Positions 17,894-27,409 are shown, numbered from the stretch's first letter. The stretch is DNA of 64,000 bases from Kutzneria sp. CA-103260 (GCF_018263855.1 NZ_CP073318.1:186001-250000), one strand, 5' to 3'. Translations and numbers: made by a program. Notes: generated by a model not told the origin, from the letters alone.

Positions 17894-20770
17894 CTGAACC
17901 CGGATCGCGGGCTGGTCCCCGTCGGCGCGGGGCCGGAACTGTCCACAGAGGACAAAGCCGGCGCGTCCGTGCTCGGCCGCGTCCTGCTGGGCAGGACCGA
18001 GGAACTGGCCCACCTGGAGGCGAAAGCCGAGCTCGCGACCGGCGGGCGCGGCCAGGCCGTGCTGCTGCGCGGCCCGTCCGGCATCGGCAAGACCCAGCTG
18101 CTGCGGACCGCCGAGCAGCGCTTTGCCATGCAGGGCATGCGGGTGCTGCGGGCCGACTGCACCGAGGTCGGCAGCGGCTCCGGTTACGCCGCCGTGCGGG
18201 AACTGTTCCACGACGTCGACGAGGATCTGTTGCAGGGCGCGGCCCGCTGGGCCCGCGCCGCGCTGTCCCCGGGCGACGACGGCGACCAGCCCGCCGGCGG
18301 ATACGCCGTGCTGCACGGCCTCTACTGGCTGGTGGTCGGCCTGTCCGGCGAGCAGCCGCTGGCGCTGATCGTCGACGACGCGCACTGGGCGGACAACTCC
18401 TCCCTGCGCTGGCTGGATTTCCTGTTGCGCCGCGCGGAGAACCTGCGCCTGCTGGTGGTCATCGCGCAGCGCACCGGCCTGGCCGGCGGCGAGCTGCTGG
18501 CCGGGCTGTCCGCCCACGAATGCTGCACCGCGCTCGAGGTCGCGCCACTGGGCCCGGACGACGTCGTCGAGCTGATCGCCGCCGGCCTGGACGAGGCGCC
18601 CGCGCCCGCGTTCGCCGCGCGCTGCACCGACGTCAGTGGCGGAAATCCGTTGCTGCTGGACCGACTCCTGGGTGAACTGCGCCGCAAGGGGGTGCAGCCG
18701 GACGCACAGAGTGTGGAGCTGGTCCAGGAACTGGGCCGGGACGTGCTCACCGCCTCCGTCCTCACCGCGCTGTCCAAACAGCCCGAACACGTCACCGCGG
18801 TGGCCCGCGCCGCCGCGGTCATCGGCACCCGGCCGCTGCACCGGATCGCCGCGCTGGGCCAGGTGCCGGTGCGCTCCGTGGCGCCGGCGCTGTCCGTGCT
18901 GGCCCGCTGCGACGTGCTGGACGCCGACCACACCGGCTTCGTGCACGACCAGGTCCGCACCACCATCCTGGCCGGGATCTCCGAGGAGGAGCTGCACGCC
19001 ACCCGGGCCCGGGCGGCCCGGCTGCTCAGCGACGAGGGTGAGCCGGCCGAGGCCGTCGCCGGCCACCTGCTGCTCACGCCGGTGGACGAGCCGTGGATGC
19101 AGCCGGTGCTGCGCGACGCCGCGGCCAGCGCCGGCCGGCGCGGCTCGGCCGAGGCCGCCATGAACTACCTCCAGCGGGCCCTGGGGTCCAAGTGGCTGGA
19201 CGCCGACACCCGCACCCGGCTCCAGGTCGACCTGGCCGGGCTGCTGGCGCAGATCGATCCGGCCAGCGCGCTGCCGACCCTGCGCGAGGTGCTGGGCCGG
19301 GTGACCGACGCCCGCGCCCGCACGCCGTTGGCCGCCCTGTTCGCCCGGGCCGCGCAGCCGGTGTACTCCTCGCACGAGGCGGTGGACCTGCTGGTCGAGG
19401 TGATCGACCAGCTGGATGCCGTGATCGGTCCCGAGCCCGGGCCGGCCGACCAGGAGCTGCGCACGCTGGCCGAGTCGGCGCTGCTGATGGCGGCCACCGA
19501 CGAGTGCTCGACGCTGCCGCTGGCCACCGCGCGGGCCCGGGCGATGACCGACCCGCCCGGGCGCAGCGGCTCGGAGATGCTGGCGCTGTCGCTGATGGCC
19601 ATGCTGTCGGCGTTCGAGGGCGGCTCGGTGGAGACGGTGCTGCGGCGGGCCCGCCGGGTGATGGAGACGCCGGACATCCCGGTGGACGGCATGACGCTGC
19701 TCGGCGCCTCGCTGGCGTTCGAGCTCGCCGGTGACGTCGACTCGGCGCTGGCCGGCCTGGAGCGCACGCTGGCCGAGACCCGGCGCCGCGCCGAGCCGGT
19801 GATGCACGTGATGGCGCTGGGTTTCCGGGCGGTGATGCAGCGCCGCCGCGGCGAGTTGGCCGAGGCCGCGGCCGACGCGCAGACCGCGGCCGACGTCGCC
19901 GGCCAGGAGCTGCCGGGCCTGCTGCTCACGCTGCCGCTGATCACCCAGGCCGGCGTCTTCGCCGACCTCGGCGAGCCGGAGCGCGCGGCCGAGCTGCTGG
20001 GGCTGGTGGTTCGGCCGCGCTACGAGGAATTCGGCTGGGAGTGGTACAACTACGCGCTCGTCCGGGCCAAGGTGTCGCGGCAGCTCGGCGATTCGGCGGC
20101 CGCGCTGGACATGCTGCGGCGCTGCGAGCGCAGCATGGCCGAGGCCGGCATCACCAATCCGATGTACGTGCTGTGGTGGCCGGAGGCGGTGGACGTCCTC
20201 GTCGAGCTGGGCCGCCGTGACGAGGCGGCCGAACTGGTCGCGCGGATGGGCGAGGACGTCAAGCGCTGGCCCATTCCCAAGGCGGCCGGGCTGATCGCGC
20301 TGGTGACCGGGTTGGTCGCCGAGGACCCGAAGGACGCGGTGGCCCCGCTGACGGCGGCGGTGGAGCGGCTGGAGGGCTGCGGCGCGATTCCCGATCGGAT
20401 CCGCGCCGGGCACCGGCTCGGGCAGGTGCTGGTGCGCACCGGAGACGTGAAGCAGGCGCGGCAGGTGTTGCGCGCCACCATGGATGTGGCCAACCGCAGC
20501 GGCGAACGGGCCGAGCTGGCCGAGATCGGGCGGCTGGTCGTGGCGGCCGGCGGCCGGGTCCGCAGCCCCAGCGACTCGCCGGTGGACGCGCTCACCGGCA
20601 GCGAGCGGCGGGTCAGCGCGATGGCCGCCGACGGGCTGAGCAACCGGGCCATCGCCGAGTCCCTGTTCGTCTCGCTGCGCACCGTGGAGGTCCACCTCAC
20701 CAGCTCGTACCGCAAGCTCGGCGTGTCCGGCCGGGCCGAGCTGACCGCGATCCTTCGAGCCGAGCGGTAA
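17894..20770 (+). CDS. LAL-family LuxR regulator with AAA-type ATPase (first of a set)
   Basis: A giant LuxR-type regulator of about 958 residues. The start is uncertain: a CTG at 17894 has GGGAGG 9 nt upstream, and coding-type wobble bias begins there. A GTG at 17969 is the alternative. The P-loop GPSGIGKT is near residue 59 (VLLRGPSGIGKTQLL) and Walker B is LALIVDDAHWAD. A long helical repeat region follows, with a C-terminal LuxR helix-turn-helix in the last 60 residues (LTGSERRVSAMAADGLSNRAIAESLFVSLRTVEVHLTSSYRKLGV). LAL proteins are typical pathway-specific activators of antibiotic clusters. The next gene starts 10 bp after its stop. Confidence 0.9.
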   Translation: MNPDRGLVPVGAGPELSTEDKAGASVLGRVLLGRTEELAHLEAKAELATGGRGQAVLLRGPSGIGKTQLLRTAEQRFAMQGMRVLRADCTEVGSGSGYAAVRELFHDVDEDLLQGAARWARAALSPGDDGDQPAGGYAVLHGLYWLVVGLSGEQPLALIVDDAHWADNSSLRWLDFLLRRAENLRLLVVIAQRTGLAGGELLAGLSAHECCTALEVAPLGPDDVVELIAAGLDEAPAPAFAARCTDVSGGNPLLLDRLLGELRRKGVQPDAQSVELVQELGRDVLTASVLTALSKQPEHVTAVARAAAVIGTRPLHRIAALGQVPVRSVAPALSVLARCDVLDADHTGFVHDQVRTTILAGISEEELHATRARAARLLSDEGEPAEAVAGHLLLTPVDEPWMQPVLRDAAASAGRRGSAEAAMNYLQRALGSKWLDADTRTRLQVDLAGLLAQIDPASALPTLREVLGRVTDARARTPLAALFARAAQPVYSSHEAVDLLVEVIDQLDAVIGPEPGPADQELRTLAESALLMAATDECSTLPLATARARAMTDPPGRSGSEMLALSLMAMLSAFEGGSVETVLRRARRVMETPDIPVDGMTLLGASLAFELAGDVDSALAGLERTLAETRRRAEPVMHVMALGFRAVMQRRRGELAEAAADAQTAADVAGQELPGLLLTLPLITQAGVFADLGEPERAAELLGLVVRPRYEEFGWEWYNYALVRAKVSRQLGDSAAALDMLRRCERSMAEAGITNPMYVLWWPEAVDVLVELGRRDEAAELVARMGEDVKRWPIPKAAGLIALVTGLVAEDPKDAVAPLTAAVERLEGCGAIPDRIRAGHRLGQVLVRTGDVKQARQVLRATMDVANRSGERAELAEIGRLVVAAGGRVRSPSDSPVDALTGSERRVSAMAADGLSNRAIAESLFVSLRTVEVHLTSSYRKLGVSGRAELTAILRAER

Positions 20771-20780
20771 GCCGGCGGCC

Positions 20781-23039
20781 ATGTCGTCCCGCGTCCCTGC
20801 CTTCGCGGACACCTTCGCCGACCGGAAGGTCGAGGTGGATCGCCTGCGGGCGGCGCTGGCCGACGCGGCCGACGGCCGGCCGTCGGTGGTGGTCGTGGAG
20901 GGCCCGCCGGGCCTGGGCCGCACCGCGCTGGCCGGCTGTGCCGACGCCATCGCGGCCGAGGCCGGGATCCGGGTCGTGCAGGCCACCGGCGCGGCGAGCG
21001 AGACGGACACGCCGTTGGGCGTGGCCGCGCAGCTGATGGCGCCGCTGCTGCCGCCGGACAGTCCACAGTGGAACGACCTGGATCCCGGCGCCGGCCCGGC
21101 CGAGCTCGACCGGCTGATCCGGGTGTTCCTCGCCACCACCCGGCAGCAGCCGCTGCTCGCGATCGTGGACGACGCGCAGTGGACGGACGCGGATTCGGTG
21201 CGGTGGCTGCAAGGCGTGGCCCGGCGGATGACCGGCACCCGGCTGGTGCTGCTGCTGACCGTGCGCAGCGGATTCACCTTCGCCATCCCGGTCACGCATC
21301 GAGTGCGTCTTGTCCCGCTGGAGCCGGAAGCCGTGCGCGCGGCGCTGGCGCGGGAATTCCCCGGCGGCGTCGGCGAACTGTTCGAGCAGGAGGTCGTCAC
21401 GGCCACCCGCGGCAACCCGGCCGTGCTCCGAGCGGTGCTCGGACGCCTTGGCGCGCAACGGGTCCCGCCGACCGACGAGTCCGTGCCGGAGCTGCTCGAC
21501 GCCGTCGCCGAAGCGACCAGCGATCTGGTCTCCGGCACCATTGACGGTCTGCCGAGCGAACTTTTGCTGCTGCTGCGGGCCATCGCCATCTCCGGCGGCA
21601 TCCTGGACTTCGACCTGATCTGCACCGTGACCGGGCTGCACGCGTGGTCCGCGCCGAGGGCCCGCGCGCTGCTGCACACCGCCGGCCTGATCGTCGGCGA
21701 AGACCGGCCACAGCTGGCGGAGTGGGTGTCGGCGGACCGGCTGCTGGCCGGAATGCCGGTGGCGCAGCGGGAATCCATGCACGCCCACGCGGCCCGCCTC
21801 GGCCACCTCAGTGCCGCGCCGGACACCGGCGTGGCGGCGATCCTGTTGGGCACCAGGACGATCGGCGAGCCGTGGGCGGTGGACGTGCTGCGCCGCGCCG
21901 CCGCCTGGCACAGCCTGGCCGGTGACGCCGCGTCCGCCGTGAAGCTGCTGGCCCGCGCCACCCGGGAGACCGGGGATTCCTTGGCCCACGCCAAGGTTCT
22001 GCTGGAGCTGGGCGAGATCGAGCTGCTGGAGAGCCCGGAGGCGGCTGACCGGCACCTGAGCCAGGTGGTCGTCGCCGACGGTGGGCCGGAGATCGGGCCG
22101 TTGCGGGTGCGCGCCGCCGATCTGCTCTATGCCCGCGGGGCCGGCATGCTGGTGCGGCGGTCGACCGCGGACGCCTACCGTGGGCACAAGGCCGATCAGG
22201 AGTCCACCGACCAGCTCGTGGCCCTGCACTGGCTGGCCGAGGACGACGTCGCGATGCCGATCAGCCTGGACGGTCCGGCCCGGCTGGACGAGTGGCCCGA
22301 CAATCCGGCGCAGGCCGGGGTCGTGGCCTGGCGCCTGGCGTGCGCCGGCCGTGACATCGAACGCTGCAAGTGGTTGGCCCGCAAGGCACTCGGCGCGTAC
22401 GGCCCAGTCGGGCCGCAGACCATGGCGGCCTGGGCGCTGGCCGTGGCCGACGAGCTGGAGGAGGCCGAGGCCGGGCTGCGGACGGTGCTCGGGGACCTGC
22501 GGCTGCCGGCCGACCGGGTGCTCGCGGCGTTCATCTGGACCTGCGGCGCGGATCTCGCCTCGCGGCGCTTCGACCGGGAGGCCGCCGAGCGGGCTCTGGC
22601 CACCGCGCTGGAGCTGCTGCCGCTGGAGCGCTGGCACCGGCGCGTGTCGCCGAGCCTGGTCGCCGCCCAGGTGCTGATGTGCCTGGGCCGCGGTGAACTT
22701 GACACGGCGCAACGGATCGCCCGTGATCACCCGGCGCCGACCGGGTTGCCCGACGGCATGATGTGGCCGCATCTCCTGTACGCCCACGGACAGCTGCGGC
22801 TGGCCGTGGGCGACCACGAGGAGGCCGCCGCGATGATGCTGGAGTGCGGGCGGCAGTTGCAGGCCCGGCAGGCCGACAACCCGGCCCTGCTGTCGTGGCG
22901 GGCCCCGGCGGTGATCGCGCTGCGCGCGCTCGGCCGGACCGGGCCGGCGGAGAACTTGTTGGCGGCCGAGCTGCGGCTGGCCGAGGCGTGGGGGGTCCCG
23001 AGCGTGGTGGCCCGAGTCGAACAGCTGAGGAAGGACTGA
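20781..23039 (+). CDS. LAL-like ATPase lacking the LuxR DNA-binding domain, altered Walker A
   Basis: A 752-residue protein built like its two neighbours (AAA-type NTPase module, then helical repeats), but it ends ...SVVARVEQLRKD with no helix-turn-helix. The Walker A is GPPGLGRT at residues 41-48, with Arg in place of the invariant Lys. Walker B (LLAIVDDAQWTDADSV) is intact. Loss of the lysine usually weakens nucleotide hydrolysis, so it may bind but not turn over ATP. Being encoded between two full LAL regulators, 10 bp after one and 5 bp before the other, it could form mixed assemblies with them or act as a brake. That role is a guess. Confidence 0.82.
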   Translation: MSSRVPAFADTFADRKVEVDRLRAALADAADGRPSVVVVEGPPGLGRTALAGCADAIAAEAGIRVVQATGAASETDTPLGVAAQLMAPLLPPDSPQWNDLDPGAGPAELDRLIRVFLATTRQQPLLAIVDDAQWTDADSVRWLQGVARRMTGTRLVLLLTVRSGFTFAIPVTHRVRLVPLEPEAVRAALAREFPGGVGELFEQEVVTATRGNPAVLRAVLGRLGAQRVPPTDESVPELLDAVAEATSDLVSGTIDGLPSELLLLLRAIAISGGILDFDLICTVTGLHAWSAPRARALLHTAGLIVGEDRPQLAEWVSADRLLAGMPVAQRESMHAHAARLGHLSAAPDTGVAAILLGTRTIGEPWAVDVLRRAAAWHSLAGDAASAVKLLARATRETGDSLAHAKVLLELGEIELLESPEAADRHLSQVVVADGGPEIGPLRVRAADLLYARGAGMLVRRSTADAYRGHKADQESTDQLVALHWLAEDDVAMPISLDGPARLDEWPDNPAQAGVVAWRLACAGRDIERCKWLARKALGAYGPVGPQTMAAWALAVADELEEAEAGLRTVLGDLRLPADRVLAAFIWTCGADLASRRFDREAAERALATALELLPLERWHRRVSPSLVAAQVLMCLGRGELDTAQRIARDHPAPTGLPDGMMWPHLLYAHGQLRLAVGDHEEAAAMMLECGRQLQARQADNPALLSWRAPAVIALRALGRTGPAENLLAAELRLAEAWGVPSVVARVEQLRKD

Positions 23040-23044
23040 CCGCC

Positions 23045-25864
23045 GTGCTGTGCGAGCGGGAGACCGAGTTCGGCCTGGTGGCCGAGGCGTTGCAGGGGGC
23101 CGCCGACGGCCTCGGCTCGCTGCTGGTGATCACCGGCCCGCTGGGCGTCGGCAAGACCGCGCTGCTGGGCGGCCTGCCCAGCCTCGCGGGCTTGCAGGGC
23201 GCGCGGGTGTTGCGGGCCAACGGGGCGTTGCTGGAACAGGACTTCGCCTTCGGCCTGGTGCGGCAGCTGATGGAGCCGGTGCTGGCCGGCGTCGACGAGA
23301 GACAGCGCGACGAGTGGCTGGCCGGGCCGGCCGAACCGGCCCGGCTGGTGTTCGACGATCTCGCCGGCCCGGACGAGACGCCGGAGTGGGAGCACCTGCG
23401 TTGGGACGACGGCCGGCCGGACGGCGGCGTCCGGCACACCGTGCTGCACGGCCTGCTCATGCTGCTCACCGCCATGAGCGAGCAGCGGCCGGTGCTGCTG
23501 GTCGTGGACGACTTGCAGTGGGGCGACCAGCCTTCCTTGCGGTGGCTGGGTTATCTGGCCAAGCGCCTCGGCGGCGTGCGCGCCACCGTGGTCGTCACGG
23601 TGCGGGAGGGCGACCCGCTGTCGGAGCGGCCGCTGGTGCGGGCCGTGGCCAACGGCGCCCGCACCACGCTGCGGCCCGGCCCGCTGTCGCTGGCCAGCAC
23701 GCGGCTGATGGTGGCCGAGGAGTTCGGCGAGCCCGGTGAGGAGGAGTTCGTCCAGGCGTGCCAGGAAGTCTCCGACGGCAACCCGATGTTCCTGATGTCG
23801 GTGCTGCTGGGCATGGCGGTCTCCGGCTACCGGCCGATCGCCGCCGACGCCGAGGTGGCCCGCTCGCTGCTGCCGTCCCAGCTGCGCGACCGGCTGACCT
23901 CGTGCATGGCCAGCCAGCCGCCGGGCATCCAGTCCTTCGCCAAGGCCATGGCCGTGCTGAGCGAACAGGCCGACGCCGAGCTGCTCGGCCAGCTGTCCGA
24001 ACTGGACCCGATCGGCTGCGTGGAGGCGGCCCGGGTGCTGGACCGGATGGGGCTGCTGGCCCAGACCACGCCGGTGCCGAAGTTCCTGCACCTGGCCGTG
24101 CAGGACGCCGTCGAGCAGCTGATGCGGGCCGACGACGCGGAGCGCCTGCACCGGCGGGCCGCGGCGCTGCTGCACGCCGGCGGCTATCCGGCCGAGCAGG
24201 TCGCCGCGCACCTGCTCGTGATTAGCGCTGACCAGGACAATTGGACCACTTCGGTGCTGAGAGCGGCAGCCGACACCGCGTTGTCACGAGGTGCTCCAGA
24301 AGTGGCTACCCGTTATTTACGGCGGGCATTGCTCGATTGTTCATCTGACGGTCCCGATCGCGCAATGTTGCTCGTGGATCTGGCCACCGCGGAATGCTGG
24401 TTCGATCCGGCCGCGGCCGTCCGACACATTTCACAGGCCGTTCCGTTGCTCGGTTCGACCCGGGAACGGGCGCTGGCGGTGTCGCGTATCGCGCCGCCGA
24501 TGCTGGGCGTCGCCTCCTCCTCGGTGCTGGAGGTGATCGACCGGGTCGCGGCCGAGCTGGGCGACCCGGACAAGCTCACCGGCACCGACCGGGAGCTGGC
24601 GCTGTCGCTGGAGGCGCGGCTGCGCTGCACCCAGACCAACGACCCGGCTCGGCTGGCGATGGCCGTGGACAGGCTGCGTGAGCTGGGCGAACACCCGCCG
24701 CTGGAGTCCCGGGGCGAGCGCGAGCTGGCCGCCGTGCTCGTCCACGCCGGCACGCTGAGCGGCGGCCTGCCGGCGGCCGAGGCGGTGCCGCTGGCGCGGC
24801 GCATCGTCGAGCACGAGCCGGCGGTGGCCAGCCACTCGCACGCCGCCGTGCCGCTGATCGTCACTACGCTGCTCGCCGGCGACTGCGACGACGTCGCCGG
24901 GCCGTGGCTGGAGCTGGCGCTGAGCCAGGCACGGCGGCAGAACGCGACCGTGCAGCAGGCGATCATCACCACCCACCAGTCGACCATCCTCATGCGGGCC
25001 GGCCTGCTGGCCGAGGCCCGGGCCGCGGCTGCCGAGGGGCTTGCGCTGGCCGACGTCGACTGGCTACGCACGGTGGCCATGCCGACCAAGGCGCTGGCCA
25101 TGGTGGCCATCGAGACCGAGGCCGTCGACCTGGCCGAACAGCTGCTGGCCAAGTGCGCAGAACATGGCGAGGCGCTGCCCAGCCAGTGGCCGCTGCACGC
25201 CGTCCGGGCCTGGCTCGCGGCCCGCGACGGCCAGGTCTCGTCGGCCCTGAACCACCTGTACGAGCTGGGCCGGCGCACCGAGCGGATCGGCTGGCGCAAC
25301 CCGACGGTCGTGCCCTGGCGCAGTTGGGCCGCCGGCCTCCAACACCAGCTCGGGGACCACGCCGAGGCCGTCGAGCTGCTGCGGACCGAGCACGACCTGG
25401 CCAAGGACTGGGGTTCGGCCGCTGCCGTCGGGCGGGCGCTGCGGGTGTGGGGCGTCATCACCGAGGGGCCCGAGGGCGTGCAGCGGCTGCGCGAGGCCGT
25501 GGCTGTGCTGGCCGACAGCGCCCACCGGCTGGAGCTGGCCCGCGCCGAGGCGGCCCTGGGGAGCCGGCTGGGCGGGGTCGAGGGGGACAAGCACCTCAAG
25601 CTCGCTGGTTCGGTCGGGGCCGGGCCGTGGCTGACCGTACCAACGGCCGCGCCGACCCGTACCAACGGCGGCCGGACCGACCTGACCAAGACCGAACGCA
25701 AGGTCGCGATGCTCGCCGCGGCCGGCCGGACGAACGGGGAAATAGCCGATGAGCTGGGCGTTTCCCTGCGGGCGGTGGAGAAGCACCTGACCAACTCCTA
25801 CCGCAAGCTGGCCGTGCCGGGGCGGTCCGGGCTGGTCGACGCGATGCGCCCGCAAGGCAGTTGA
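23045..25864 (+). CDS. LAL-family LuxR regulator with AAA-type ATPase (second full copy)
   Basis: A 939-residue LAL regulator starting at GTG 23045 (VLCERETEFGLVAEALQGAADG), with AAGGA 9 nt upstream. Walker A GPLGVGKT lies near residue 28-36 and Walker B is VLLVVDDLQWGDQPS. The C-terminal LuxR motif reads LTKTERKVAMLAAAGRTNGEIADELGVSLRAVEKHLTNSYRKLAV. A TTA leucine codon occurs at 24317-24319 inside a stretch (about 24217-24450) with clearly more A/T at wobble positions than the rest. TTA codons in actinomycete regulators commonly place translation under the bldA tRNA. The gene is the last of the three-gene regulator series and its stop overlaps a palindrome. Confidence 0.9.
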   Translation: MLCERETEFGLVAEALQGAADGLGSLLVITGPLGVGKTALLGGLPSLAGLQGARVLRANGALLEQDFAFGLVRQLMEPVLAGVDERQRDEWLAGPAEPARLVFDDLAGPDETPEWEHLRWDDGRPDGGVRHTVLHGLLMLLTAMSEQRPVLLVVDDLQWGDQPSLRWLGYLAKRLGGVRATVVVTVREGDPLSERPLVRAVANGARTTLRPGPLSLASTRLMVAEEFGEPGEEEFVQACQEVSDGNPMFLMSVLLGMAVSGYRPIAADAEVARSLLPSQLRDRLTSCMASQPPGIQSFAKAMAVLSEQADAELLGQLSELDPIGCVEAARVLDRMGLLAQTTPVPKFLHLAVQDAVEQLMRADDAERLHRRAAALLHAGGYPAEQVAAHLLVISADQDNWTTSVLRAAADTALSRGAPEVATRYLRRALLDCSSDGPDRAMLLVDLATAECWFDPAAAVRHISQAVPLLGSTRERALAVSRIAPPMLGVASSSVLEVIDRVAAELGDPDKLTGTDRELALSLEARLRCTQTNDPARLAMAVDRLRELGEHPPLESRGERELAAVLVHAGTLSGGLPAAEAVPLARRIVEHEPAVASHSHAAVPLIVTTLLAGDCDDVAGPWLELALSQARRQNATVQQAIITTHQSTILMRAGLLAEARAAAAEGLALADVDWLRTVAMPTKALAMVAIETEAVDLAEQLLAKCAEHGEALPSQWPLHAVRAWLAARDGQVSSALNHLYELGRRTERIGWRNPTVVPWRSWAAGLQHQLGDHAEAVELLRTEHDLAKDWGSAAAVGRALRVWGVITEGPEGVQRLREAVAVLADSAHRLELARAEAALGSRLGGVEGDKHLKLAGSVGAGPWLTVPTAAPTRTNGGRTDLTKTERKVAMLAAAGRTNGEIADELGVSLRAVEKHLTNSYRKLAVPGRSGLVDAMRPQGS

Positions 25865-25875
25865 CAACGTTGTCA
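25862..25875. promoter_or_regulatory. Perfect 14-bp palindrome TGACAACGTTGTCA
   Basis: A self-complementary 14-mer beginning in the stop codon of the upstream LAL gene and about 200 bp before the PAS-LuxR start. It is too short and loop-free for a terminator and has the form of a dimeric repressor operator (TetR/GntR-like). The TTGACA at its left edge could also be a -35 element. Confidence 0.4.
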
Positions 25876-26072
25876 GACCGGGGGAGGGAGACCGAACCGC
25901 ACCCACCGAACCTCGACCGCACCACCGAACCAACAGAGATCGACGACCACAGTGTTAGTGCCCGCCAGTCCCTGCGCCGTAGACGGGTCGTGAAAGGCTT
26001 TCATACGATTGTCACGCACTCGAAAAACGGTTTGCCCGTCCCGTCGCCAACGCCAACGCACCGGGGGTCATC

Positions 26073-26765
26073 GTGTCCGAGTCCTACAGTCGGCCACTGA
26101 GCGTGGTCACCGAACTCGCCGACCGTCGAATGGTCGCCGACCAGTCCGACGACCTTTTCAGATCGTTATTCGAACGGTCGGGAGTGTGCATCGCCTCGCT
26201 CGATCCGACGTATCGGGTGTTGGAGGCCAACGCCGACCTGTTCCACCTGCTCGACCGGTCCGCCCCCGAGGTGACCGGCCGCGAGTTCACCGACCTGCTG
26301 CACCCCGGCGTGCGGGCCGGTCTGCGCCGCCAGTTCGCCAAGCTGGCCGAGGGCAAGCGGGGCCGCTTCACCGAGCATGTGGTGGCCATGCGCCCCGACG
26401 GCACCGTCGTGGCCGGCAACCTGACCGCCGTCTCGGTGCGGGCCAACACCCGGGTCGCGGCCACCACGCTGGTGCTGATCATCCCCAGCAATCCGGCCAA
26501 GTCCGGGCGGGTCGTGGTCGACCACAGCAAGGTGCTGACCGATGTGGACGCCCGCATTCTGGAGGGCGTGGCCGCCGGCGTGTCCACCGTGCAGATGGCC
26601 TCGCAGCTGTACCTGAGCCGGCAGGGCGTGGAGTACCACGTGAGCGCCATGCTGCGGAAGCTCAAGGCCCCCAACCGTCCCGCGCTGGTGGCCAAGGCCT
26701 ACGCGCTGGGCATCCTGAGCGTCGCCACCTGGCCGCCGCGTGTCCTGCCGGACTATGTGAAGTGA
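26073..26765 (+). CDS. PAS-LuxR regulator (PimM-like architecture)
   Basis: A 230-residue regulator starting at GTG 26073. A PAS sensor domain covers about residues 30-135 (LFRSLFERSGVCIASLDPTYRVLEANADLFHLL...GREFTDLLHPGVR). A LuxR-type helix-turn-helix covers about 155-215 (LTDVDARILEGVAAGVSTVQMASQLYLSRQGVEYHVSAMLRKLKAP). This is the architecture of PimM and related PAS-LuxR activators of polyene macrolide clusters, though the sequence is longer at the N-terminus. A TTA codon encodes Leu32 (26166-26168), suggesting bldA-dependent translation. Its stop codon overlaps the start of the next gene as GTGA, so the two are translationally coupled. Confidence 0.87.
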   Translation: MSESYSRPLSVVTELADRRMVADQSDDLFRSLFERSGVCIASLDPTYRVLEANADLFHLLDRSAPEVTGREFTDLLHPGVRAGLRRQFAKLAEGKRGRFTEHVVAMRPDGTVVAGNLTAVSVRANTRVAATTLVLIIPSNPAKSGRVVVDHSKVLTDVDARILEGVAAGVSTVQMASQLYLSRQGVEYHVSAMLRKLKAPNRPALVAKAYALGILSVATWPPRVLPDYVK

Positions 26766-27409
26766 TCGCGCCTCGCGACCACGACCTGTTCGCGGCCGCG
26801 ACGCGTGCGTTCGACCGGCTCGATCCGGTGATCGGCCGCTACGGCGGTCCGGAGCGAGCGCTGGACGTGCGAATCGCCAACAGCCTGCCCCGTAGGCAAC
26901 AGGTGGTCCGGATGAGGGACCAGCACTACCGTGACACGCTCACGGGTCTGGGTGTCCCGCTGTGGGACGGGTACGACGAGAACGCGGTGCAGCTGCTGTG
27001 CACTGTGGACGATCAACCGGTCGGCTGCCTGCGGCTGACCGCGAACACCGAGCACGGTGGGGACCTGCACGACGACTTCGCGGACGTGCGGTCGGTGTTG
27101 GAGCCCGGCCGGTTCGCCGTGGTGGGGCGGGCGCTCGTGGTGCCCGAGCTGCGTTCGTGTGGCGTTCTCCACGCCGTGGTGCACGCGGCGTGCCGTTGGT
27201 GGCTGCGGCACAGTGGCAGCACCCGGATGGTGGTGACCTGCCTTGCCAAGACCGTGCCGGCGGCGATCGCCTTCGGCGGACGGATCCTGACCGAGCCGCT
27301 TTCCTTGGGACCGAACGGAGTGCCGGTCGTGTTGGTGGAAGTGGACGCGCGGCGGGCCGTGGAGACCGGATGCCGTTGGCTGTCGCGGCACGGGTGGTCG
27401 GTGGCGTGA
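26762..27409 (+). CDS. GNAT-fold acyltransferase resembling autoinducer/N-acyl amino acid synthases
   Basis: A 215-residue protein starting at a GTG that overlaps the PAS-LuxR stop. The central part (DENAVQLLCTVDDQPVGCLRLT...DDFADVRSVLEPGRFAVVGRALVVPELRSCGVLHAVVHAACRWWLRHSGSTRMVVTCLAKTVPAAIAFGGRIL) has the strand-helix order of GNAT enzymes. Its closest feel is the LuxI/FeeM branch: a beta-bulge VVGRALV strand in place of a normal acetyl-CoA loop, and a late catalytic-type strand VVTCL. These enzymes join an acyl-ACP to an amino acid or S-adenosylmethionine. Assignment to this branch is by eye. It is coupled by GTGA overlaps to a LuxR-type regulator and to a P450. Confidence 0.6.
   Translation: MIAPRDHDLFAAATRAFDRLDPVIGRYGGPERALDVRIANSLPRRQQVVRMRDQHYRDTLTGLGVPLWDGYDENAVQLLCTVDDQPVGCLRLTANTEHGGDLHDDFADVRSVLEPGRFAVVGRALVVPELRSCGVLHAVVHAACRWWLRHSGSTRMVVTCLAKTVPAAIAFGGRILTEPLSLGPNGVPVVLVEVDARRAVETGCRWLSRHGWSVA

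Noticed and set aside
17465..21994. A 1509-codon minus-strand open frame opposite the LAL genes
   Set aside because: It spans a clear terminator, an intergenic region and parts of two LAL genes, with a low-complexity Ser/Ala/Arg product. It is an antisense shadow.
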